Of a DNA stretch of 19,771 nt, positions 1 to 6,633 are shown piece by piece; the first letter of the stretch is position 1; every line of letters begins with the position of its first letter. The notes beneath the pieces were generated by a model. The model searched no databases. It saw nothing but the letters and a program-made list of their open reading frames with translations, and had not been told where the DNA came from. This DNA is from Armatimonadota bacterium (GTDB lineage: Bacteria > Armatimonadota > Abditibacteriia > CG2-30-59-28): assembly GCA_016199605.1 (NCBI GenBank), contig JACQGJ010000218.1, positions 1 to 19,771 of the forward strand, in the 5' to 3' direction. The translations under genes were made by a program, and so were the position numbers.

Positions 1-72
1 CTTCTCGCCCGAGAGAAGACGCGCCACAAATTTCATGCGTTCGTCCATCACACTGGTTTCCTTCCACGGCAT
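1..72 (-). CDS. DDE transposase / integrase-core protein, N-terminal fragment
   Basis: Only the first 24 codons are present, reading MPWKETSVMDERMKFVARLL and then SGEK; the rest lies left of the window. This opening is characteristic of IS481-type (IS3-related) integrase-core transposases, which continue into a helix-turn-helix of the LCREFGISRKTGYK type. I know that continuation from the family and cannot see it here. The ATG at 72 is preceded by a strong AGGAGG ribosome-binding site. The protein would catalyse cut-and-paste or copy-type transposition of its own element. Whether it is intact cannot be judged. No separate transposase promoter was recognised, and read-through from the tRNA unit upstream is possible. 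Confidence 0.7.
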   Translation of the reverse strand, partial: MPWKETSVMDERMKFVARLLSGEK

Positions 73-159
73 ATCTTTCTCCTCCTAAGGATTTGATACG
101 CCCAAAAGTGTAAACCATGTGCTCGGAATAAAGTGTTAAGGATGTCCCCGGAATATACA
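1..159 (-). mobile_element. End of an IS481-like insertion sequence (partial)
   Basis: The window begins inside an insertion sequence read on the minus strand. It contains the first codons of a DDE-type transposase plus about 87 bases of upstream terminal sequence. The probable outer boundary is a minus-strand TGT at 159, starting TGTATATTCCGGGGACATCC. A TGT...ACA terminus with a GGGGACA-like core is usual for IS481-type elements. The exact edge is inferred, because the other end and any target duplication lie outside the window. Only four bases (160-163) separate this edge from the CCA end of tRNA-Ser(GGA). Confidence 0.6.
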
Positions 160-163
160 AAAC

Positions 164-254
164 TGGCGGAGAGGGTGGGATTTGAACCCACGAGCGAAGG
201 TTATCCGCTACACGCTTTCCAGGCGTGCACCTTAAACCACTCGGGCACCTCTCC
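164..254 (-). tRNA. tRNA-Ser(GGA)
   Basis: A class II tRNA folds on the minus strand. It has acceptor GGAGAGG/CCTCTCC, anticodon stem CACGC/GCGTG around loop CTGGAAA (anticodon GGA at 220-218), a long variable arm, T-arm GTGGG-TTCAAAT-CCCAC and an encoded CCA at 166-164. It reads UCC and UCU serine codons. Its 3' 29 bases match those of the second serine tRNA except for one base. It is the last gene of the tRNA-tadA unit and abuts the insertion sequence end. Confidence 0.97.
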
Positions 255-350
255 GGATCTGCAGCTTCAGCGTGCGCGCCCATAGACGGCGAACGTTCCG
301 TTCCTTCGTGCGTTCGGTCCGCTATCCTCGACGTGCAGGCTGCAATTGCA

Positions 351-445
351 TGGCGGAGAGGGTGGGATTCGAACCCACGTGGGAGGTTTGATCCCCCCAA
401 GCCGATTTCGAGTCGGCCCCGTTATGACCACTTCGGTACCTCTCC
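351..445 (-). tRNA. tRNA-Ser(CGA)
   Basis: A class II tRNA on the minus strand. It has acceptor GGAGAGG/CCTCTCC, anticodon stem GCCGA/TCGGC around loop CTCGAAA (anticodon CGA, reads UCG), a long variable arm with a GGGGGG/CCTCCC-type stem, T-arm GTGGG-TTCGAAT-CCCAC and an encoded CCA. It lies 40 bases after the tadA stop and 96 bases before tRNA-Ser(GGA). All are on the same strand, so they are probably processed from one transcript. Confidence 0.97.
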
Positions 446-485
446 GCTGTATAAGAACCATGGAAGGCCAAGAGCAATAGCTGCT

Positions 486-974
486 CTACGCGACCTTCCT
501 CAAATTCTCAAAGAACTTCCTCAGGATATCAGTACACGCCTCCCCCAGGACGCCTCCACGCACGAGCACCCGGTGATTGAAGGAGGGATTTGACAGGATC
601 GTCTCCACGGGAAGCACGCTACCTGCAACGCCCGCCTTGGGATCGGCGGTTCCATAGACACATCCGCCGACTCTCGCTTGAACCATCGCTCCGGAGCACA
701 TGGCGCAGGGCTCGAGGGTAACAAACACCGTGACCTCATTCAACCGCCAGGTCTCCAGCCTCCTGGAGGCTTCACGGATCACCTGCATCTCAGCATGAGA
801 CAAGGGGTCCTGATACGTTTCTCTCTGGTTGTGGCCCCGGGCAATCACTTCGTTTCGGAACACTGCTACGGCGCCAACCGGCACCTCATTCTCAGCGAAG
901 GCCTCCTCCGCTTCTCTCAGAGCTTCGCGCATATACCGCTCGTCTGTGAGCAGGTCCGCAGGGACTTCCGTCAT
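486..974 (-). CDS. tadA: tRNA-specific adenosine deaminase TadA
   Basis: TadA converts adenosine 34 to inosine in the wobble position of tRNA-Arg(ACG), in the cytoplasm. The 162-residue product has the complete zinc deaminase signature: HAE (His60 ligand, Glu62 proton shuttle) and PCAMC (Cys89 and Cys92 ligands), preceded by the VPVGAV block. Length fits the family. An in-frame TTG lies one codon upstream at 977. I prefer the ATG at 974, with a modest GGTGG ribosome-binding site about 11 bases upstream. The gene sits between arginine and serine tRNA genes on the same strand. The motif set separates it from guanine and cytidine deaminases, though these are distant relatives. Confidence 0.94.
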   Translation of the reverse strand: MTEVPADLLTDERYMREALREAEEAFAENEVPVGAVAVFRNEVIARGHNQRETYQDPLSHAEMQVIREASRRLETWRLNEVTVFVTLEPCAMCSGAMVQARVGGCVYGTADPKAGVAGSVLPVETILSNPSFNHRVLVRGGVLGEACTDILRKFFENLRKVA

Positions 975-994
975 CAACTCTTAACCACCTAAGC

Positions 995-1069
995 TGGTAC
1001 CCCCGCCGGGAATCGAACCTGGATCTTGGACTTAGGAGGTCCCTGCTCTGTCCATTGAGCTACGGGGGC
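995..1069 (-). tRNA. tRNA-Arg(CCT)
   Basis: A minus-strand cloverleaf with acceptor GCCCCCG/CGGGGGT, D-stem GCTC/GAGC, anticodon loop CTCCTAA (anticodon CCT, reads AGG) and encoded CCA. The fold is imperfect: G1-U72 is a wobble pair, G27-A43 is a mismatch at the base of the anticodon stem, and A51-C63 is a mismatch in the T-stem (CCAGG/CCCGG). The landmarks are all present, so I still call it functional. It lies five bases from tRNA-Arg(CCG) and about 20 bases before tadA. Confidence 0.93.
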
Positions 1070-1074
1070 GAAAG

Positions 1075-1150
1075 TGGTACGCCCGGCAGGATTTGAACCT
1101 GCGACACCTGGCTCCGGAGGCCAGTGCTCTGTCCCCTGAGCTACGGGCGC
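1075..1150 (-). tRNA. tRNA-Arg(CCG)
   Basis: A minus-strand cloverleaf with acceptor GCGCCCG/CGGGCGT (G1-U72 wobble), anticodon stem CTGGC/GCCAG around loop CTCCGGA (anticodon CCG, reads CGG), perfect T-arm GCAGG-TTCAAAT-CCTGC and encoded CCA. It is the first gene of the tRNA-tadA unit, about 70 bases after the predicted transcription start. Confidence 0.97.
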
Positions 1151-1175
1151 ATACAAGTCCACGAACAGAGAAGAC

Positions 1176-1198
1176 TTCGCCGGCGAACCGGTTCGCCG
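1176..1198. repeat. Nested palindromes in the leader of the tRNA-Arg unit
   Basis: Two perfect palindromes overlap here. One is TTCGCCGGCGAA (1176-1187) and the other is CGGCGAACCGGTTCGCCG (1181-1198). The second can form a 7-bp stem with a CCGG loop. The sequence falls between the predicted promoter and tRNA-Arg(CCG), so in RNA it would be a leader hairpin. No T-run follows on the minus strand, which argues against a simple terminator. RNA processing or protein binding are possible roles, by inference. Confidence 0.7.
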
Positions 1199-1228
1199 AT
1201 GTATCTCAAACCCCCGTCAGGCAGGCAC

Positions 1229-1257
1229 ATGTTACCATACATCACTGGATTCGGCAA
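1229..1257 (-). promoter_or_regulatory. Predicted promoter of the tRNA-Arg/tadA/tRNA-Ser unit
   Basis: On the minus strand, TTGCCG (1257-1252), a 17-base spacer and TAACAT (1234-1229) form a sigma-70-like promoter. The -10 box is directly preceded by TGG, an extended -10 element. Each box matches consensus at four of six bases. Transcription would start near 1222. The site lies in the 194-base gap between the glnS stop and the first tRNA, where a separate stable-RNA promoter is expected. Confidence 0.5.
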
Positions 1258-1344
1258 CCAAACCGCCAAACCGAACCATGGGCTGAAACTCCAACATAAG
1301 CAAGGCCCGATCGGCGGACAGGATGAACACTCAGCCTCTTCTCC

Positions 1345-3030
1345 CTACTGGAGGGTTTTCGCGATTTTCGCCCAGGAATCACGTAGCGTGACCGTGCGAT
1401 TAAAGACGAGTGCGCCCTCCGAGGAGTCTGGATCCACGCAGAAATACCCCTGGCGCTCAAACTGGAACCGGGTCCCAGGCGGAGCCGTGGCGACGCTCGG
1501 CTCAACCATCGCCGTCAGTGATTGCAGCGACTCCGGATTCAGATTGGACTTGAAATCGGCGCCCTCTTCCGCCTCGCCCGGATTCTCTTTCGTGAAGAGG
1601 TGATCGTACAATCTGACTTCCGCTGGAACGGCGTGGTCCGCGGATACCCAGTGCAGGGTCGCTTTCACTTTCCTTCCATCGGGTGAATCGCCACCCCGAG
1701 TTTCCGGATCGTAGGTGCACCGCAGCTCCACGATCTCGCCGGTCTCATCGTCTTTGACAACGTCGGTGCATCTGATGAAGTAGGCGTATCGCAGCCGCAC
1801 CTCGCGACCGGGGGATAAACGGTAGAACTTCGGGGGTGGATCCTCACGGAAATCCTCTTGCTCGATGTACAGGACCTTCGCAAAGGGCACCTTGCGGGTT
1901 CCCATGTCGGGATCCTCCGGGTTGTTTACTGCCTCGAGCTCCTCGACCCCGTCTTCAGGATAGTTCTCGATGACGACACGCAGCGGTCGAAGAACAGTCA
2001 TCACTCGCGGGGCGTGTTTGTTCAGATCACCCCTGATACAGTCCTCCAGCATGGCAAGATCAACTACGCTGTCGGCTTTGGCGACGCCGATGCGGGCACA
2101 AAACTCACGAAGGGACTCCGGAGTATACCCGCGCCTGCGAAACCCGCAGATAGTGGGCATTCTCGGATCATCCCATCCCTTGACGTAGCTCTCCTCGACC
2201 AACTGGATCAGCTTGCGTTTGCTGAGCACCGTGTAGGTCAGGTTGAGTCGCGCAAACTCAATCTGCCGCGGAGGGTAGATTTCCAGATTTTCCAGATACC
2301 AGTCATACAGGGGTCGGTGATCCTCAAACTCCATCGTGCAGATCGAGTGGGTGACTCCCTCCAGGGAATCGCACTGCCCATGGGTAAAGTCGTACATCGG
2401 GTAGAGACACCATTTGTCGCCCGTCCTGTGGTGTTCCGAGTGAAGAATCCGATACATGACGGGGTCGCGCATATTGAGATTGGGATGGGCCATGTCGATC
2501 TTCGCCCGCAGAATTCGTGCGCCGTCGGCGAATTCCCCGGCGCGCATCCGCTCAAACAGGTCCAGGTTTTCCTCCACGGGACGATTCCGGTATGGACTGT
2601 CTTTCCCCGGCTCCGTCAATGTGCCCCGGTATTCGCGCATCTGCTCTTGCGGCAGGTCACAGACGTAGGCTTTCTCTCTCTTGATAAGCTTGACGGCGTA
2701 CTCGTAAAGCTGCTCGAAAAAATCGGAGGCATAGTAGAGGCGATCTTCCCAATCGAAACCAAGCCAGCGGACGTCTTCCTTGATGGACTCGACGTACTCC
2801 ACGTCCTCCTTGCAGGGGTTCGTGTCGTCAAAGCGGAGATTGCACTGTCCACCAAACTCGAGCGCCAGACCGAAGTTCAGGCAGATTGACTTGGCGTGTC
2901 CTATGTGGAGGTACCCGTTCGGCTCCGGCGGGAATCGAGTGTGGACCCTGCCTTCAAACTTGCCCGTCTTGAGGTCCTCTTTGATGAAATCTCGGATGAA
3001 ATCCGATCGGGTGGTTTCTGCCTCCGCCAT
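1345..3030 (-). CDS. glnS: Glutaminyl-tRNA synthetase
   Basis: This class I enzyme charges tRNA-Gln with glutamine using ATP, in the cytoplasm. The 561-residue length matches bacterial GlnRS (about 550). The catalytic Rossmann fold opens with RFPPEPNGYLHIGHAKS, which holds the HIGH motif at residues 42-45. The KMSKS equivalent VLSKR is at 268-272. The DDTNP block at 68-72 and the KDDETGEIVELRCTYDPETRGG stretch in the C-terminal anticodon-binding beta-barrels are typical of GlnRS and not GluRS. The ATG at 3030 has a good AAGGAG site nine bases upstream. The gene follows gltX by 62 bases on the same strand. Its presence implies direct Gln-tRNA formation and not only the GatCAB route. Confidence 0.97.
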   Translation of the reverse strand: MAEAETTRSDFIRDFIKEDLKTGKFEGRVHTRFPPEPNGYLHIGHAKSICLNFGLALEFGGQCNLRFDDTNPCKEDVEYVESIKEDVRWLGFDWEDRLYYASDFFEQLYEYAVKLIKREKAYVCDLPQEQMREYRGTLTEPGKDSPYRNRPVEENLDLFERMRAGEFADGARILRAKIDMAHPNLNMRDPVMYRILHSEHHRTGDKWCLYPMYDFTHGQCDSLEGVTHSICTMEFEDHRPLYDWYLENLEIYPPRQIEFARLNLTYTVLSKRKLIQLVEESYVKGWDDPRMPTICGFRRRGYTPESLREFCARIGVAKADSVVDLAMLEDCIRGDLNKHAPRVMTVLRPLRVVIENYPEDGVEELEAVNNPEDPDMGTRKVPFAKVLYIEQEDFREDPPPKFYRLSPGREVRLRYAYFIRCTDVVKDDETGEIVELRCTYDPETRGGDSPDGRKVKATLHWVSADHAVPAEVRLYDHLFTKENPGEAEEGADFKSNLNPESLQSLTAMVEPSVATAPPGTRFQFERQGYFCVDPDSSEGALVFNRTVTLRDSWAKIAKTLQ

Positions 3031-3092
3031 TTCTGTGGCTCCTTCACTTTTTCACCTGGACGAATCCATCGATCCGTAGACGACCCCGGGCG

Positions 3093-4649
3093 TCATATTC
3101 CGGCGCAGGCCCGGTCGAGGCGCTCCAGGCAACGCTCACGGCCCAGCAATTCCATCAACTCAAACAAACCAGGGCCCCACGTCCGCCCACTCAGCGCAGC
3201 ACGCGTGGGATGGATCACTTTCGAGGCAGATACTCCCATCTCCTCGGAAAGCCCTCTCACGACGCTCTCCAGCGAGTTGTGGTCGAAGCTGGAGAGAGAA
3301 GCAAGACGATCCCTCAGGTCGGCGAGGACCTTCAGAGATTCCTGATTGGAGAGCCATTTGTCGCGCGCCTTGTCTTCGTAGGATAGCTGATCCGTCGGGG
3401 AGAAAAAGAAGTTAGTCTGCTGCACAACGTCAGACAACGACTTCATCCGCTCCTGAGCGAGGGACACAGCCTGGCGAGCCCTGTGACGCTGTTCTGAGGA
3501 CAAAGGCAAAGTGATGCAACCCGCTGTCGCGAGAAACGGCAGGCACAACTCCACGAGCTCGTCCAGGTCAAGTTTCCTCAGGTATTCGCCGTTCATCCAT
3601 TCGAGCTTCTCGTAGTCGAAGATTGCGCCGGATTTGTTGATGGCCTCCGGTTGGAACCTCTGCACCAAGGCTTCCATCGAGAGCACCTCGCCCTCGGCTC
3701 CCTCTCCCGGAGACCAACCCAACAGTGACAGAGCATTCACCATCGCCTCCGGGAGAAAGCCTTTGTCGCGAAAGTCGAGAAGGGCGGTGGCGCCATGTCG
3801 CTTGGAGAGTTTGGATCGGTCTTTGCCCAGAAGCAAGGGAACGTGCGCGAAAACCGGGACTGGTTTGCCCAGCGCCTGGTACAGGAGAATCTGCTTGGGT
3901 GTGTTGGAAATCCCGTCCTCGCCTCGCAGAACATGGGTAATCTCCATGAGCGCGTCATCGATGACCACTGCAAAGTTGTAGGTGGGGAAGCCATCGGACT
4001 TCTGAAGGACCAGGTCCTCCAACTCGGAGTTCTGGAACTCAGTCTGTCCGCGCACCAAATCGTCCCAGGCAGTCACTCCCTCTTTCGGCATACGAAACCG
4101 CACGGCGGGACGACGGCCCTCTTCACGCAGTACCTGCTCTCGTTCCGGAGTCAAGTCGCGGCATCGACCGTCATATCGCGAGTCGCCTTTGCGGGCCTCC
4201 AGTTCCTCGCGCCGGGTCTTTAACTCCTCAGGAGAGCAGTAACAATGATAGGCAGCGCCTTTGTCCAGAAGCTCCTCAATCGCGTTGCTGTAAAGCGACA
4301 GTCGCTGCGATTGAAAGTAGGGACCATGCTCGCCGCTTCCTGCCGAAAGGTTGAGGCGGGTGAGGTAGTCGTTGTACGATTCGTTGGGAAGAGGTTGCAG
4401 GTCTTCGTCGCTTAGTCCCCGGATGGAAGGACCTTCGTCCCATTCGAGGCCAAGCCATCGAAGTCCGGCGAGAGTCGACCAGAGCGATGCCGCCGTGTTG
4501 CGCGCCTGATCGGTATCCTCGATGCGCAACACAAAGGTGCCTCCTCGCCCGCGGGCGAAGAGGTAGTTGAACAAAGCGGTGCGGACGCTGCCGACATGAA
4601 AAGGCCCCGTGGGAGACGGGGCCATTCGGACACGAACAAGGGTTGCCAT
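3093..4649 (-). CDS. gltX: Glutamyl-tRNA synthetase
   Basis: GluRS ligates glutamate to tRNA-Glu with ATP. The 518-residue product opens with VRMAPSPTGPFHVGSVRTAL, with the HIGH variant HVGS at 18-21. It has RIEDTD at 42-47, a CYC...GRC zinc-like cluster (Cys136, Cys138, Cys163) and KLSKR at 280-284. The C-terminal half is the helical anticodon-binding cage. Between DEGP (71-74) and GPYFQSQR (109-116) it has roughly 27 residues more than the common form, as I recall homologues. The ATG at 4649 lies 10 bases after the stop of the upstream gene, with a GAGG site overlapping that junction, so translational coupling is likely. Confidence 0.96.
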   Translation of the reverse strand: MATLVRVRMAPSPTGPFHVGSVRTALFNYLFARGRGGTFVLRIEDTDQARNTAASLWSTLAGLRWLGLEWDEGPSIRGLSDEDLQPLPNESYNDYLTRLNLSAGSGEHGPYFQSQRLSLYSNAIEELLDKGAAYHCYCSPEELKTRREELEARKGDSRYDGRCRDLTPEREQVLREEGRRPAVRFRMPKEGVTAWDDLVRGQTEFQNSELEDLVLQKSDGFPTYNFAVVIDDALMEITHVLRGEDGISNTPKQILLYQALGKPVPVFAHVPLLLGKDRSKLSKRHGATALLDFRDKGFLPEAMVNALSLLGWSPGEGAEGEVLSMEALVQRFQPEAINKSGAIFDYEKLEWMNGEYLRKLDLDELVELCLPFLATAGCITLPLSSEQRHRARQAVSLAQERMKSLSDVVQQTNFFFSPTDQLSYEDKARDKWLSNQESLKVLADLRDRLASLSSFDHNSLESVVRGLSEEMGVSASKVIHPTRAALSGRTWGPGLFELMELLGRERCLERLDRACAGI

Positions 4650-4659
4650 CGGACTCGCC

Positions 4660-6549
4660 TCACATCATGTCGTCTTTCTTGATGTACCGGCGCTTCTTGC
4701 CGTTGAATCCCTGATCCAGCCGCCGTTCGTCGAAGGTAAAGAAAGTGCCGGACTTTCCTGAGGGCTGGTAAAAGCAGTGGTAGCCGGAGAGGTTGGAGGC
4801 CACCATACGCTTGCTGGTCCTTCGCACGATGTTCACCTCTGCCCAGAGGGTGATGAACTCGAGACCACGGCCGTGGTGGGTCATGATCTGGCTCATGATG
4901 TCGAAGACCGACATCGGCTTGGAGGCTGCCTCCAAGCGCATTGCCAGAAGCTCTTCAATCCGGTCAGGCGCGACATAGAGAGCAGCGTCTTTTTCTCTTT
5001 TGTTCACGAGTTGGAACGCGCAAGGGCGATCGGTGGGCTGAATGTAGATGACACTTCCACACGGTTCGAGGTTCTGCTTGTACCACTCACCCAGACCATA
5101 GAGAAGACCGGTATCCTCACAAATCCAAATCGACAGGAGGCTGTTGGTTTCGTCGATGAAGTCGCCATACATGATCCCTGATTCCATACCGAAGAACTCG
5201 TCGTCGAGCTCACGGTACTTCATGGTTCCCGAGAGATAGTGATGGTAGGGGACCGCATATCTGACGAAATCCCTGGACTTCTTCGTCTTCGGCACCCGAG
5301 CCACATCGACTTCCTCGTCGATCTCCTCCCATTCTGCAGCAGTCACCGCGTCCGCGAGATCTCCGTCCAGTCCGTTGTCTTCGAGGAGGACATCCACCTC
5401 CTCATCGTCTATGGTGCGAACGGAGATCCGTTCCACGTTGAGAACCTCAGGGACTTCCTGAATGTGCTCAGGGATCAACTCCTTGAGATGGTACCGGTGA
5501 GTTCCCACTGCTTTGTATTTCTGGTCGGCACCCAAGAGCGAGGAAAGGGACTGTATCGTCCCGGCGTATTCTGCCTCAGCGGGGGATAATTCGAACAGGT
5601 CACTCATAACCTGCGTGAGAGTGACCGGACGGCCGGTCTCTCGAAGGAAGGTCTCGACCTCCCCGAGGTCTTCCTCAGGCAGGACTATCGCCTGGCTCTT
5701 GGGCAGCTTCTTCTTAAGCAACGCTGCGACGTCGACCGATTGGTCTTCCACGCTCGTCTCCTGGACCTGGGAGGACTTTCGGGCCACTTCATCCTTGAGT
5801 TCCCCTTCCATTTGAGCAGTCAAACAGTGACCGGTGGAAAGAATCCGCAGACGCTCATCGTCGTACAGGGCGCGCCAGACTTCAGTGGGATCAAACTGGC
5901 GGCGCAATTCCTTCCAGAGGAGGAAGCTGAGAATCCGGTGGTGCACCGGTTTTCCGGCGGATTCGATGACCTTAACAAGCCAGTCGGGCGCCGTTCCACT
6001 CCCTGTCAGCCGCCGTGACGCAAACTGGCTCGAAAGCGCGGGGAACTCTGGGTCCTTATTCAGGAAGTTCTCGATCACGACCTGCTGTTCGTCATTCGAG
6101 GAGATTTCCAGGAGCCAGTCCTGCAGGATGTAGACCTCTCCGTGAATCTCGACGTATTTGGGCCTTTCTTCAAGAATCCGGGCGAGGACATCGGAATAGT
6201 ATCTCCTGGACCTGCCTCTCAAGGCGGTCAACTCCTCTGCAAGGCTCTCAAGGTCGATAGGTCTCCCGACAATTCGAAGGGTGTCCTCGATCAACCCTTC
6301 AACCGGACGTTGGATGGCGTGGAGCCGATGGCTCAGGTTCCATTTCCGGTTTGCGAATACAATCCGCTCCGATCCTGTCAACGCTTCACGGATGAATTCG
6401 CGCGACAGCGTTACTCCGTTCGAGCTGCCCTGTGCCAACTCAGGTGTCCGCAAAGGACGACGATCACGCAGTAACACCGAGACCATGAGGTCCTCGAGAA
6501 GGACCTTGGATAGTTTTTCCACTTCCGCTTGGGGTAATGCCTGACTCAA
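4660..6549 (-). CDS. Unrecognised multi-module protein, probable winged-helix array
   Basis: I do not recognise this 629-residue protein; it has no signal peptide or membrane span. Five segments share a basic-Pro-aliphatic turn (RRPL, GRPI, GKPV, GRPV, SKPM; prolines at about 32, 97, 201, 308 and 545) leading into an amphipathic helix. Each is followed 30-45 residues later by a strand pair ending in aromatic-x-Leu-like residues (about 61-75, 130-145, 232-245, 343-357, 580-596). This is the layout of winged-helix or HARE-HTH-type domains, as in RNA polymerase delta, by inference. An acidic linker (378-417) and a basic tail (617-625, GKKRRYIKK) flank the C-terminal region. A GTG at 6558 would overlap the GGAGG site, so I prefer the TTG at 6549, eight bases after it. 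It lies 84 bases after rimO and 10 before gltX, so it is probably a nucleic-acid-binding factor. Confidence 0.6.
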   Translation of the reverse strand: MSQALPQAEVEKLSKVLLEDLMVSVLLRDRRPLRTPELAQGSSNGVTLSREFIREALTGSERIVFANRKWNLSHRLHAIQRPVEGLIEDTLRIVGRPIDLESLAEELTALRGRSRRYYSDVLARILEERPKYVEIHGEVYILQDWLLEISSNDEQQVVIENFLNKDPEFPALSSQFASRRLTGSGTAPDWLVKVIESAGKPVHHRILSFLLWKELRRQFDPTEVWRALYDDERLRILSTGHCLTAQMEGELKDEVARKSSQVQETSVEDQSVDVAALLKKKLPKSQAIVLPEEDLGEVETFLRETGRPVTLTQVMSDLFELSPAEAEYAGTIQSLSSLLGADQKYKAVGTHRYHLKELIPEHIQEVPEVLNVERISVRTIDDEEVDVLLEDNGLDGDLADAVTAAEWEEIDEEVDVARVPKTKKSRDFVRYAVPYHHYLSGTMKYRELDDEFFGMESGIMYGDFIDETNSLLSIWICEDTGLLYGLGEWYKQNLEPCGSVIYIQPTDRPCAFQLVNKREKDAALYVAPDRIEELLAMRLEAASKPMSVFDIMSQIMTHHGRGLEFITLWAEVNIVRRTSKRMVASNLSGYHCFYQPSGKSGTFFTFDERRLDQGFNGKKRRYIKKDDMM

Positions 6550-6633
6550 AGAGGACACCTCCGACTTGCTGTAATTCTTGTAAGATCGTATGTCAAACGG
6601 TCACCCAGTCAGCCACTGGCTGCGGATCCCGCG

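Noticed and set aside
164..379. Near-identical 29-base copies at 164-192 and 351-379
   Set aside because: They are the homologous 3' ends of the two serine tRNAs and not an independent repeat or attachment-site pair.
225..593. Plus-strand frame of 122 codons
   Set aside because: It runs antisense through parts of both serine tRNA genes and the tadA end.
1858..2889. Plus-strand frame of 343 codons
   Set aside because: It is antisense to glnS, which has all class I synthetase motifs. Its product is unlike any known family and follows the codon structure of the opposite gene.
6568..6596. TTGACA (6596-6591) with 17-base spacer to TACAGC, minus strand, before the unknown gene
   Set aside because: The -35 is perfect but the -10 matches only three bases, and the start near 6561 would remove or truncate the ribosome-binding site. 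The gene is more likely read from the rimO promoter.
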